A DNA stretch of 64,000 bases from Sediminibacillus terrae (GTDB lineage Bacteria > Bacillota > Bacilli > Bacillales > Amphibacillaceae). Position 1 is the first letter of the stretch. Each line of letters starts with the position of its first letter. The position numbers and the translations under genes are program-made. Below, piece by piece: positions 51,175 through 58,394 of the stretch. The notes under the pieces were generated by a model. That model did no database searches and was not told the DNA's origin. It saw only the letters and a list, made by a program, of their open reading frames with translations. The DNA lies in the NCBI RefSeq assembly GCF_009602435.1, contig NZ_VZDQ01000011.1, forward strand, positions 248,001-312,000, written 5' to 3'.

Positions 51175-51762
51175 ATGAAAAGCGGCATTATAATAGCAGA
51201 TCGAAGCATCCATCCATATGCGGAAGAAATTGCGTTACAAACGCTGGCCGGTGAAAGACTGATCAACCGGCAAATCAGGGAAATGCAGCAATTTGTCGAA
51301 GAAATTGTGCTCGTCACCGAAAATCCGATGACGTTTTTGCCACGGGTCGGATCAGATATCCGCATTGTCACCGTTTTCCACAAAAACAAAGGGGTATTAG
51401 GGGCAATTCATGCCGGGTTCTCCCTTGCCAGCCATCCTTTAATCTGGCTGGTCAGCTGTGATATGCCCGCTTTATCCTCTCAAGCGGCAGCAGCGATGAA
51501 GGAGAGACTTCAACAAACGGGTCATTCGGCAGTCGTTCCGTATTTCCAAAACACCCCGATTCCGTTTCATGGATTATACCGACGTCAGCAGACGCTGAAA
51601 ACGGTTTGTGCATGTATAGAAAAACGGAAGCCTGTATCGTTCTACGAATGTTTTCAATTGTTGGAATGGATGGGAATGGATGAGACGGAATTGCAGAGGT
51701 ATGGATTGAACAGCCAGTTTTTCAGACGATATCCCGATGATAAGCTGTACAAACCCCTTTAG
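51175..51762 (+). CDS. MobA-like nucleotidyltransferase with degenerate nucleotide loop
   Basis: 195 residues with the MobA/NTP-transferase-3 layout: IIIADRSIHPYAEEIALQTLAGERLINRQIREM, IVLVTENP, GVLGAIHAGFSLASHPLIWLVSCDMPAL (Asp of the metal site) and PFHGLYRR. The first block lacks the LAGGxSxRMGxxK loop of active enzymes, so nucleotide transfer by the usual route is doubtful. It is divergent from the oxidase operon and shares the Fnr-box spacer, which hints at a link to anaerobic or molybdenum metabolism. Strong GGGAGGGG site. Confidence 0.78.
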   Translation: MKSGIIIADRSIHPYAEEIALQTLAGERLINRQIREMQQFVEEIVLVTENPMTFLPRVGSDIRIVTVFHKNKGVLGAIHAGFSLASHPLIWLVSCDMPALSSQAAAAMKERLQQTGHSAVVPYFQNTPIPFHGLYRRQQTLKTVCACIEKRKPVSFYECFQLLEWMGMDETELQRYGLNSQFFRRYPDDKLYKPL

Positions 51763-51959
51763 CGTTGAATACTGTAAAGGAGGATGAGGATAAAACGAAG
51801 AATTATAGAAAGCTCGCTAGTAGGCTGGGATTTCTATAAGTTTTAAAGATGGTAAAATGAATATCCACCTGTATATCAATTCCTTTTTATCGCTTCTCTT
51901 ACAACAAAAATGTGATAGAATCAATCGGTAGATAAGCTTGAAAAAGGGGGGAGGTTTCC

Positions 51960-52474
51960 ATTAAAAAAGTAGTTACGCTTGTTATTTTCGCCGCACTCCT
52001 CTGTACATTTGTTCTTTCCTGGCCCAGCATACGAAAAAATTACTTTCCGGAAAAGAAGCAGAACATATGATCAATCACTATTACCAATCCCTTATCAATG
52101 AAGAATATGAAGAAGCCTTTGAAGTTTTATATCTCTACGATTATCAAGAAAATACGAACGAATACTTGTCTACCGGAACAAAATTAACGAAAGCAGAGGC
52201 GAAGGACTTTTATTTGAAAAAAACTGCCTTTTTAGAAGAGCAGAACTACGCCCTCAAAGGCTATGAGATTTCAGAGGTGGAATATGCGGATGGTCATACT
52301 TTCTGGTTTCATATTTTAGTAACTGCAGAGGTGAATGGAAAAAAGAAGGAGTACCATGAAATAGCACACATTTGGAAAGGGAAATTACTTGTAGGTGAAA
52401 GAGATGATCCATATGTGCGATTCAGAGATGGAAAAATGAACATAACACTTCAAACACCATCCAAGGCAAAATAA
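51960..52474 (+). pseudogene. Frameshifted secreted or anchored protein gene
   Basis: After GGGGGGAGG, a frame beginning with ATT encodes KKVVTLVIFAALLCTFVLSW, a signal or anchor helix, then runs out at 52070. A second frame, open from before 52030, reads LLSGKEAEHMINHYYQSL and continues with NEEYEEAFEVLYLYDY to 52474. Joining them needs a one-base shift near 52010-52025. Both the start codon (ATT for ATG) and the frame look damaged. The C-terminal part alone (from ATG 52067, 135 residues) lacks a ribosome-binding site. Family unknown; the domain resembles small NTF2-like secreted proteins. Confidence 0.55.
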
Positions 52475-52522
52475 GGCTTTATTCTTCCGGAAGGACTAAT
52501 CCCCACTATCGCTTTCATAAAT

Positions 52523-52547
52523 AAAAAAACCGGGGGTTTCCCCGGGA
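52523..52547 (-). terminator. Terminator of fnr
   Basis: CCCGGGG / CCCCCGG-type stem with loop AAA, then TTTTTTTAT on the minus strand. Confidence 0.75.
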
Positions 52548-52557
52548 GACGGATCAA

Positions 52558-53277
52558 CTATAAACGGCAGATGCCAAGCGGGCATTCTTCACAATGGCAG
52601 ATGGCTTTTAGTTCAGCCAAGTCAAGAATCACGATCCGGCCATGTTCGATGTCGATGATCTGTTGCTTTTTCAATTGGTTCAACATCCGGTTGACCGTCT
52701 CGCGGGTAGCGCCGATCAGGCTGGCAAGCTCTGCATTGGTGAATTTTTCAGTGAAGCGGATGGTTCCGCCATCCTGCACGCCATATGTGTTGGCAGCACG
52801 AATAAGAGTGGAAGCGAGCGCTCCATTTTTCCCATGGAACATCAAATCTCTCAGCTTCACCTGGGTAAGCTGCTGCATGTATCCGAGCCAGCGGCTGAAT
52901 TCAATCGCCAAATCACCGTGCTGCCATAACAGGATTTCCAGATCACGCTGCTGGATGACGCCGACCCGCGCATCCTGCAAGACTTCGGCAGTGTATGACA
53001 TCTGCCCTTCCTGTCCGGGGTATTGGATTTCTCCGAACAAATCACCTTCATGGAAATAATAAAGGCACAAGTCCTTGCCATCATCTGCTGTTTTCACCAG
53101 GCGGACGGAGCCACTTTCAAGAAAATAGAGTTTTTCTGCTTCGTCCCCTTCCCAAAACAATGTCGTTCCCGCCGGGAATACGTGTTGATACATGATTCCT
53201 TGTATTTTTTCAAAGCTTTCTTTCGTGAACTGCCAGGTGTTGCCGACTGCCTGTTCTTGTTTTACAGCAATCCCCAT
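52558..53277 (-). CDS. fnr: Crp/Fnr-family anaerobic regulator Fnr
   Basis: 239 residues (Bacillus Fnr has 238). Cyclic-nucleotide-type beta-roll (GIMYQHVFPAGTTLFWEGDEAEKLYFLESGSVRLV... LFGEIQYPG), dimer helix, and winged helix TNAELASLIGATRETVNRMLNQLKKQQIID. The C-terminus ends CHCEECPLGIC, containing Cys-x2-Cys-x4-Cys, the arrangement that holds the 4Fe-4S cluster of Bacillus Fnr. The helix contacts fit TGTGA-N6-TCACA, found before the oxidase operon and the CuA lipoprotein gene on either side. ATG 53277 follows GGGAGGCGG; a 13-residue extension is unlikely. Confidence 0.92.
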   Translation of the reverse strand: MGIAVKQEQAVGNTWQFTKESFEKIQGIMYQHVFPAGTTLFWEGDEAEKLYFLESGSVRLVKTADDGKDLCLYYFHEGDLFGEIQYPGQEGQMSYTAEVLQDARVGVIQQRDLEILLWQHGDLAIEFSRWLGYMQQLTQVKLRDLMFHGKNGALASTLIRAANTYGVQDGGTIRFTEKFTNAELASLIGATRETVNRMLNQLKKQQIIDIEHGRIVILDLAELKAICHCEECPLGICRL

Positions 53278-53417
53278 GTAATCCGCCTCCCCATTTTTCG
53301 ATGTTGCTGTTTTCATAAATAAGTGTCTACAAGACTACAAAGTAAATGCATGCTTCCTTTGTTACGTTCCTGCTGGATGAAAAAAGAGGGAATGCCAGGA
53401 AGCATGTCACCAGCGGA

Positions 53418-53498
53418 GGAAAAACACGAAATGGCCAGGTGGAGACGGAGAGCGTTAGGAGGCTCACCAACCACCCGCGGAAAGCGCAGTGTTTTTCC
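53418..53498. repeat. Degenerate inverted copy of repeat B
   Basis: The AGAGCGTTAG..GAGGCTCACCA..CCACCCGCGGAAAGCG part matches the reverse complement of the element at 22039-22152. Outer arms GGAAAAACAC / GTGTTTTTCC are perfect. It occupies the fnr-CuA spacer (53278-53724), which otherwise holds the Fnr box. Confidence 0.6.
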
Positions 53499-53634
53499 AT
53501 AGCGTACGATTCCCTGACATCTTATAAAAGATGATACATATCCCCTTCTTGATACTTTCATCATACGCCTCGCCCCAGCCTTTTGCATTACCATTTTGTA
53601 AAAAAATGTTACGGTATTTTGAACAGCCAGGAAA

Positions 53635-53678
53635 TGTGACATTTCTCACAGCCAGTCATCCGGAAGGTGTTTTACACT
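53635..53678 (+). promoter_or_regulatory. Fnr-dependent promoter of the CuA lipoprotein gene
   Basis: The perfect box TGTGA-CATTTC-TCACA (53635-53650) is followed by -10-like TACACT (53673-53678). Predicted initiation near 53684 puts the box centre at about -42, again class II. Confidence 0.78.
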
Positions 53679-53724
53679 AAAAATGTGAAAAGCATTCAAA
53701 CAATTTTCCGGGAGGTTTTTAACG

Positions 53725-54087
53725 ATGAAAAAAGCACTTTTAGCACTTATGGTCTCGATGTTCATGTTATTGCTGGCGGCTTGCGGCAGTAGTGATGATG
53801 CCGGAGCAGCCGAAGGGGATGATGGTGGTTCTGCCGCAGTTGTCGATATTGCTGCAAGCAACTGGCAGTTTGATAAAGAAGAATACACGGCACCCGCTGG
53901 AGAAATCACATTCAATCTGACCAATGAAGAAGGCGTCCATGCCATCGAAATCGAAGGAACGGATGTCAAAATTGAAAACGAAGGATCCGCAACAGCTACA
54001 CTGAAAGCCGGCGAATACATCATCAAGTGTGCATTGCCTTGTGGGGAAGGTCATGAAGACATGAGCTCCACTTTGGTTGTGGAATAA
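53725..54087 (+). CDS. Cupredoxin lipoprotein with a CuA-like site
   Basis: 120 residues: lipoprotein signal ending LLLAAC (Cys near 20), acidic linker, and one cupredoxin domain. The metal ligands are His in NEEGVHAIEIEG and the loop IKCALPCGEGHEDM, i.e. Cys-x3-Cys-x3-His-x2-Met, the spacing of a binuclear CuA centre, as in oxidase subunit II. There is no second membrane domain. It could pass electrons to the ba3 oxidase or another acceptor outside the cell; this is inference. Its promoter has an Fnr box and its neighbour is fnr. Confidence 0.83.
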   Translation: MKKALLALMVSMFMLLLAACGSSDDAGAAEGDDGGSAAVVDIAASNWQFDKEEYTAPAGEITFNLTNEEGVHAIEIEGTDVKIENEGSATATLKAGEYIIKCALPCGEGHEDMSSTLVVE

Positions 54088-54091
54088 TTGG

Positions 54092-54129
54092 AAAACCTCC
54101 GTACCCAAACGGGCACGGAGGTTTTTTTA
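54092..54129 (+). terminator. Terminator of the CuA lipoprotein gene
   Basis: AAAACCTCCGT / ACGGAGGTTTT with inner CC/GG, then TTT. Confidence 0.83.
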
Positions 54130-54321
54130 TTCTTCCCAAAACAATTCATCGAGGGTTTTGGACAACGTTTTGCAGATTGCAATGCACAGATTCAGGCTTG
54201 GATTATATTTCCCCAGTTCGATCAGTCCAATGGTCTGACGCGATACGCCGACACGCTTGGCCAATTCCTCCTGGGACAGATCCATTTCTGTTCTGGCTAC
54301 TTTCATCCGGATGTTCTTCAT
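54127..54321 (-). CDS. XRE-family small regulator
   Basis: 64 residues, almost only a helix-turn-helix: IRMKVARTEMDLSQEELAKRVGVSRQTIGLIELGKYNPSLNLCIAICKTLSKTLDELF. Such short regulators usually control the membrane gene they are coupled to. It overlaps the upstream membrane protein by 4 bases (ATGA). Confidence 0.88.
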   Translation of the reverse strand: MKNIRMKVARTEMDLSQEELAKRVGVSRQTIGLIELGKYNPSLNLCIAICKTLSKTLDELFWEE

Positions 54322-54851
54322 CTTTCCTCATCCTGCTCTTCTTCATCTTCCAATTCCTTCGCAACCGCCTTATCGCTCCTTTTCTTTGCTCCCCAATACG
54401 CGAGACCATTCACGATCATCAAGAATGGAATATAGATTATAAAGGAAACAACCGACGTAAGCAGGAAGTAATAAACCGACTGCGTTGTTGTATCAGCGTA
54501 GCTCACTGCACTGTGAATCCCTAGAAAGATAGCCAATCCAGCACCAAACAAAGCACCGATCAAAATGGTTTTCACACTCATCGGTCGTTTGTTTGTCTGA
54601 TCATGCATTTCTACTTCGGCGGAAAAAACCCCCATTCCTGTCGATCGTATCATGTAATAAATTGAAGATCCCAGTAAGATAACCAATTCCAGCCATACGT
54701 TCTGAAGATCATCATCACTTGTTACATACTTGATCACCAAAGATAGTACACAGATAGCGATTACGAAAATATAAATTTCCCGATAGATTTTGTTTTGCAG
54801 ATTGATAATTCGTTCATCCTTCAAACGATTCCTATTGAAAAGACTGTTCAT
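54318..54851 (-). CDS. Four-helix membrane protein coupled to the XRE regulator (DUF6773-like)
   Basis: 177 residues with membrane segments EIYIFVIAICVLSLVIKYV, LELVILLGSSIYYMI, ILIGALFGAGLAIFLGI and YFLLTSVVSFIIYIPFLMIVNGL, and a charged C-terminus. Pairs of a short XRE protein and this kind of membrane protein are common in Bacillaceae and Clostridia; function unknown. The ABC exporter genes lie 84 bases upstream on the same strand. Confidence 0.72.
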   Translation of the reverse strand: MNSLFNRNRLKDERIINLQNKIYREIYIFVIAICVLSLVIKYVTSDDDLQNVWLELVILLGSSIYYMIRSTGMGVFSAEVEMHDQTNKRPMSVKTILIGALFGAGLAIFLGIHSAVSYADTTTQSVYYFLLTSVVSFIIYIPFLMIVNGLAYWGAKKRSDKAVAKELEDEEEQDEER

Positions 54852-54934
54852 TCTTCACACCCTCTTTTGTGCAGGCTCTTGTTTTATTTTAGCAGGCGGA
54901 ACGGATTGCGAAAAGCAGTACTTTTACAAATTAC

Positions 54935-55876
54935 TCATGCAATATCCCGTTTGGTGAAAGTCATAAAGGCTGTTCCAAGGAACACTGCCAAGTACAGAAA
55001 CAGCATGACGATCGAAAATGTCATCGTCATTCCTTCCACAAAAGGAGTCCCACTCACATAACGGTTGAGATCTGTATTGGCAAACAACAAGTACTTGGTC
55101 CAATCGAACCGTTCTGCCAGCAAGCTCGTGAAAGTGCCCCCCATCAAATACGCAAACAGCGAAACACCGAGGGATACTGCTGTATTTCTGAAAATCGCGG
55201 ACAAGGCAAAAGCAAGCGACACCATCATCCATAGGTCGATAGTGGAGAAAAAGAAGTAACGAAGCAGATATACGAGCACATTCTCTTCGGAAACGACTCC
55301 GTTGTTGACCGTCAAGTGGATCATGGAATCGCCCGTTCCGAACAGGATTATCCCCACCGCGAGCGAGGCAAGTAAAAGCAGTACCACAAGCAGCAAGCCG
55401 TAGGTCAATACTGTCAAATATTTGGCAAGCAGTACTTTCCAACGGGCGGCAGGACGGATCATCATCAGCTTAATCGTTCCCCCGCTGAATTCTCCAGAAA
55501 CAATTCCTGCCGCAATAATCATCACCAACAAACCGGCAACAGAAATCAAGGGAACATTTTCCACAGTATAAGACCAGACACTCAGCTGTGATCCTGGTTT
55601 TATGTCGTGCTCAATCCGATAATCATTGACAGCAATCAAATTCCGGTTGTTTTCTGTCAAAATCGGGTTATTGGCATGCTCCTGGTTTTCTTCCTTCAGC
55701 TGCTCGCTTTTCGCAGCCAGATCCTCCTTCCAATTATCGGGCACCGAATGAGCGTCCTCTGTGACTTTGCCAATCATCCCAGTAGCTATGACTAGCAGTA
55801 CGATAATTATCGCCATTAAATAAATCGAAGGTTTTTTTCTTAATTTAAACCATTCATTGCGAATGAGCGTCAGCAT
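54935..55876 (-). CDS. ABC-2-type permease
   Basis: 313 residues. LTLIRNEWFKLRKKPSIYLMAIIIVLLVIATGMIG is the classic first segment of lantibiotic/multidrug ABC-2 permeases. A long extracytoplasmic loop (about 40-100) follows, then five more helices. ATG 55876 follows GGGGGAGG closely and overlaps the end of the ATPase gene. Substrate unknown. Confidence 0.85.
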   Translation of the reverse strand: MLTLIRNEWFKLRKKPSIYLMAIIIVLLVIATGMIGKVTEDAHSVPDNWKEDLAAKSEQLKEENQEHANNPILTENNRNLIAVNDYRIEHDIKPGSQLSVWSYTVENVPLISVAGLLVMIIAAGIVSGEFSGGTIKLMMIRPAARWKVLLAKYLTVLTYGLLLVVLLLLASLAVGIILFGTGDSMIHLTVNNGVVSEENVLVYLLRYFFFSTIDLWMMVSLAFALSAIFRNTAVSLGVSLFAYLMGGTFTSLLAERFDWTKYLLFANTDLNRYVSGTPFVEGMTMTFSIVMLFLYLAVFLGTAFMTFTKRDIA

Positions 55877-56813
55877 ATGCCTCCCCCTTTTCATCGGTTA
55901 TTTCCAGAAAGCGATCTTCGAGTGATTGCTGGCTGTCTCTGACCCGATATATTGGATGGTCTTGCACCGCCAACAAATGTATCACCTTCGCCGTTGTTTC
56001 TTTGTCCGCCTGGATCAAAAGTTCCCGCTGCCCTCTTGATTGTGTCTCAAGCGTTGGCAGCTTTTCTTGAAGAATTTGTTCCGCCTTGCTGCTATCGGCC
56101 AGTTCCATCACCACTTGACTGGACGGTTTCACCAGATTCTCTTGATCGGAGGTTTCTTTGATCGTTTCCGTACGGACCAGCCGTCCGTTTTGTATAATCG
56201 CTACCCGGTCGCACATCAATTCAATTTCCGATAATAAGTGGCTCGACACGACAATCGTCATATTTTGTTCTCCCGCCAGCCGGCGGATGTACTCCCGGAA
56301 TTCACGGATGCCGGCTGGATCCAGTCCATTCGTTGGTTCATCCAGTATCAGCACCTTCGGTCGATGCAACAGGCTTTGCGCTAAACCGAGACGCTGTTTC
56401 ATCCCGAGCGAATAGGTCTTCACTTTTTTCTTTATGCTTTCGGTTAAACCGACAATGCTTACGACTTCGTCGATGGTTTGCCTGCCGATTTTTTTATCCT
56501 GAAGCTTGGCGAAGTAACGCAAATTGTCCAACCCGCTCATATAGGAATAAAAGTCAGGATTTTCGACAATTGCTCCAAGCTTTTGAGCTGTAGCAGAACG
56601 TTTTTCGGATACAGATAAACCATCAATCAGAATATCTCCCGAGGTCATTTTCATTAATCCGACCATCATCCGGATTGTGGTTGTTTTCCCTGCGCCGTTT
56701 GGTCCAAGCAAGCCAACCACCTCACCTTTATGAATGTCGAGCGACAGCTGATCGATAATCGTATTGCTGCCGATTTTTTTCGTCACATTTTTCAGTTGAA
56801 TGCCTAAGCTCAA
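55854..56813 (-). CDS. BcrA-like ABC ATPase
   Basis: 319 residues from a TTG start 7 bases after GGGAGGG. Walker A LLGPNGAGKTTTIRM, signature YSLGMKQRLGLAQSLL, Walker B VLILDEPTNGLDP, H-loop VSSHLLSEIEL. The C-terminal 80 residues form the regulatory part common to BcrA/YxlF-type exporters. With the permease it makes a full exporter for peptides or drugs. Confidence 0.92.
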   Translation of the reverse strand: MSLGIQLKNVTKKIGSNTIIDQLSLDIHKGEVVGLLGPNGAGKTTTIRMMVGLMKMTSGDILIDGLSVSEKRSATAQKLGAIVENPDFYSYMSGLDNLRYFAKLQDKKIGRQTIDEVVSIVGLTESIKKKVKTYSLGMKQRLGLAQSLLHRPKVLILDEPTNGLDPAGIREFREYIRRLAGEQNMTIVVSSHLLSEIELMCDRVAIIQNGRLVRTETIKETSDQENLVKPSSQVVMELADSSKAEQILQEKLPTLETQSRGQRELLIQADKETTAKVIHLLAVQDHPIYRVRDSQQSLEDRFLEITDEKGEAYADAHSQ

Positions 56814-57336
56814 CTTCTATCCCTCCCTTATCTTGATTCCATCTTGATTATATTATATATTAAATTTGTCTTTTTGCAATATATATTTGTCATATTGATA
56901 ATTATATTTTTCTTGGAGGCGATTGAAAAGTGACCGGAAGGGACAAAACCATGGCCTCAAAGCAAAAAACCGAGCGAATTTGAACGATCAATCCAATTCG
57001 CTCGGTTTTGAATGTTTTTTTGTCTTGGTTAAATAAAAATAAACCCCCTAAAGCGTAGCGATCCGAGCCACGCATCAATTAATAGGATAATAAAAAGTCT
57101 ATCAAGGAACACAATAAATAGAACCATAGTCTTCTATTGGCGGGTTTCTAAACAATTACGAAGACGAAAGTCAGCATGGAAGTTTTTTTATTTAGAAGGG
57201 GAACTTGCGAACCAATTCCATAAGAATAACTTCTCCTGTTTCCATACAGACTGGCTTTCTTCCTATAACGGTATGAGAAAAAAGCAGAAATCAGCCAGGA
57301 GTGAGCATCGCCCGTTTGCGAACAATTCCACATGAA
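56814..57336. other. AT-rich promoter region and spacer with a candidate small peptide
   Basis: The ABC promoter is in a very AT-rich tract (56830-56915). On the plus strand GGAGG (56919) is followed after 10 bases by GTG and a 17-codon frame (MTGRDKTMASKQKTERI) that ends in the terminator hairpin at 56966-57009. The rest shows no gene. Confidence 0.35.
56966..57013. terminator. Terminator hairpin
   Basis: Perfect 15-bp stem AAAACCGAGCGAATT / AATTCGCTCGGTTTT with a 14-base loop. Confidence 0.75.
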
Positions 57337-57455
57337 CGGAGGCAAGGTATGCAGACTCCTGCGGGAGGAGCGCGAGCTGAAGATCCACTTGGTAAAGGAC
57401 TTTTCTTTCCCAAGTTAGCTGAAGCCGTGCCCGTGGAAAACGAAGTACCTTGCCG
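57337..57455. repeat. Structured intergenic repeat A, copy 4
   Basis: Core CTCCTGCGGGAGGAGCGCGAGC...GTTAGCTGAAGCCGTGCCCG. Central hairpin CTTGGTAAAG / CTTTCCCAAG (one mismatch). Outer arms GGCAAGGTA / TACCTTGCC are locus-specific and perfect. Confidence 0.72.
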
Positions 57456-57513
57456 GAGTGGAGCGTTGCTCTTTTTAAAAGGGAAGATTAGTACGGTTTA
57501 TTTTTTCAAACCA

Positions 57514-57553
57514 AAAAACCGAACGAATGATGGAATCGTTCGGTTCTTGTTTT
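57514..57553 (+). terminator. Terminator-like hairpin in the repeat-rich spacer
   Basis: AACCGAACGA / TCGTTCGGTT then CTTGTTTTG. No gene for it was found upstream on the plus strand. Confidence 0.55.
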
Positions 57554-57663
57554 GTTCACGATACATTTGTCCCAGTCTCTTTTATAACCGGGCGAGGAGT
57601 ATTCGTTTTACTCCTCTCCCCATTGTCAGGCCAGCATATTTTTCTATCTGCTGCCTGTTATCA

Positions 57664-57693
57664 ATGAAAAGGCACCCTTCTCCGGGTGCCTTT
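57664..57693 (-). terminator. Terminator of the YkuS-YtxH fusion gene
   Basis: AAAGGCACCC / GGGTGCCTTT with a 6-base loop, T-run on the minus strand. Confidence 0.78.
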
Positions 57694-57699
57694 CAACTT

Positions 57700-58236
57700 T
57701 TATTTTTTCAGCTCTGTGCCGCCGATCAATTCTAAATCCCTTTCTTGGGCAGCAAGCTCATTTTTACTATCCTCGTTCAGATTACTGCCGGATTGGCCAG
57801 GGACCTTGTCCTTCACTTTGTCGGTCAAATTCATGGTCTGCTGTTTTGTCTGCTGTAGTTTTTGATTCAAATTATCGCGTGTTTTTTTGCCGCTGGCTGG
57901 AGCTAACATAAAACCAATGGTGGCTCCGACAATGCTTCCTACAGCTATGCCGTTTACAAGTTGTTTACCTGAGATGCCGCCGGATTTCTTATCGATCGTT
58001 CCGGCGCGTTGAAGTCTTTCTTCCACTTCTGTGACGATTTCCTTTACACTTCGTCCGCGGGCGGAAATCAACGGTACATTCATGTGGATGTCTGTCAAGT
58101 CTTCCAAATCTCTTACAACGACTGCATCAAACTCCGGCGCATCCACTTTTCGTTCGAGCATTTCCGCTTGATATCCTTTTTTGTTCAATTGCTTTTTCAC
58201 ATCTTCGAATGGTTGTTCCACTGCAACTCTTACCAT
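57700..58236 (-). CDS. Fusion of YkuS-like (UPF0180) and YtxH-like domains
   Basis: 178 residues. Residues 1-75 follow the UPF0180/YkuS pattern (VRVAVEQPFEDVKKQLNKKGY, AVVVRDLEDL, VPLISARGRSVKEIVTEVEERL). Residues 95-140 are YtxH-like: a Gly-rich membrane helix (GIAVGSIVGATIGFMLAPASGKKTRDNL) and an amphipathic coiled tail. The two parts are separate genes in Bacillus subtilis. ATG 58236 is 9 bases after AGGAGG. A sigma-B-like promoter upstream fits a general stress protein. Confidence 0.75.
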   Translation of the reverse strand: MVRVAVEQPFEDVKKQLNKKGYQAEMLERKVDAPEFDAVVVRDLEDLTDIHMNVPLISARGRSVKEIVTEVEERLQRAGTIDKKSGGISGKQLVNGIAVGSIVGATIGFMLAPASGKKTRDNLNQKLQQTKQQTMNLTDKVKDKVPGQSGSNLNEDSKNELAAQERDLELIGGTELKK

Positions 58237-58271
58237 CTGCATTTCCCTCCTCAGCTTGTGTTGGTTATAAT

Positions 58272-58297
58272 TTGCCCGTTATCTGGATAGAGTAAAC
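58272..58297 (-). promoter_or_regulatory. Sigma-B-type promoter
   Basis: On the minus strand GTTTAC, 14 bases, GGGCAA, 36 bases before the fusion gene. Confidence 0.55.
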
Positions 58298-58394
58298 AAT
58301 GTATTTTTCTGAATCTAGTATGTTTAATTTTTTGCACAACGTGAATAGTAGTTATGTAAGCATCATATAACACTCACGAAAGGAGTTTTATAGA

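Noticed and set aside
57148-57345. 65-codon minus-strand frame in the ABC-to-stress-gene spacer
   Set aside because: No ribosome-binding site, and the product looks random.
58322-58346. Confident sigma-B promoter for the KGG-repeat gene
   Set aside because: The -35 GTTTAA is exact but the -10 (GTGAAT) is poor, so it is only mentioned under the gene.
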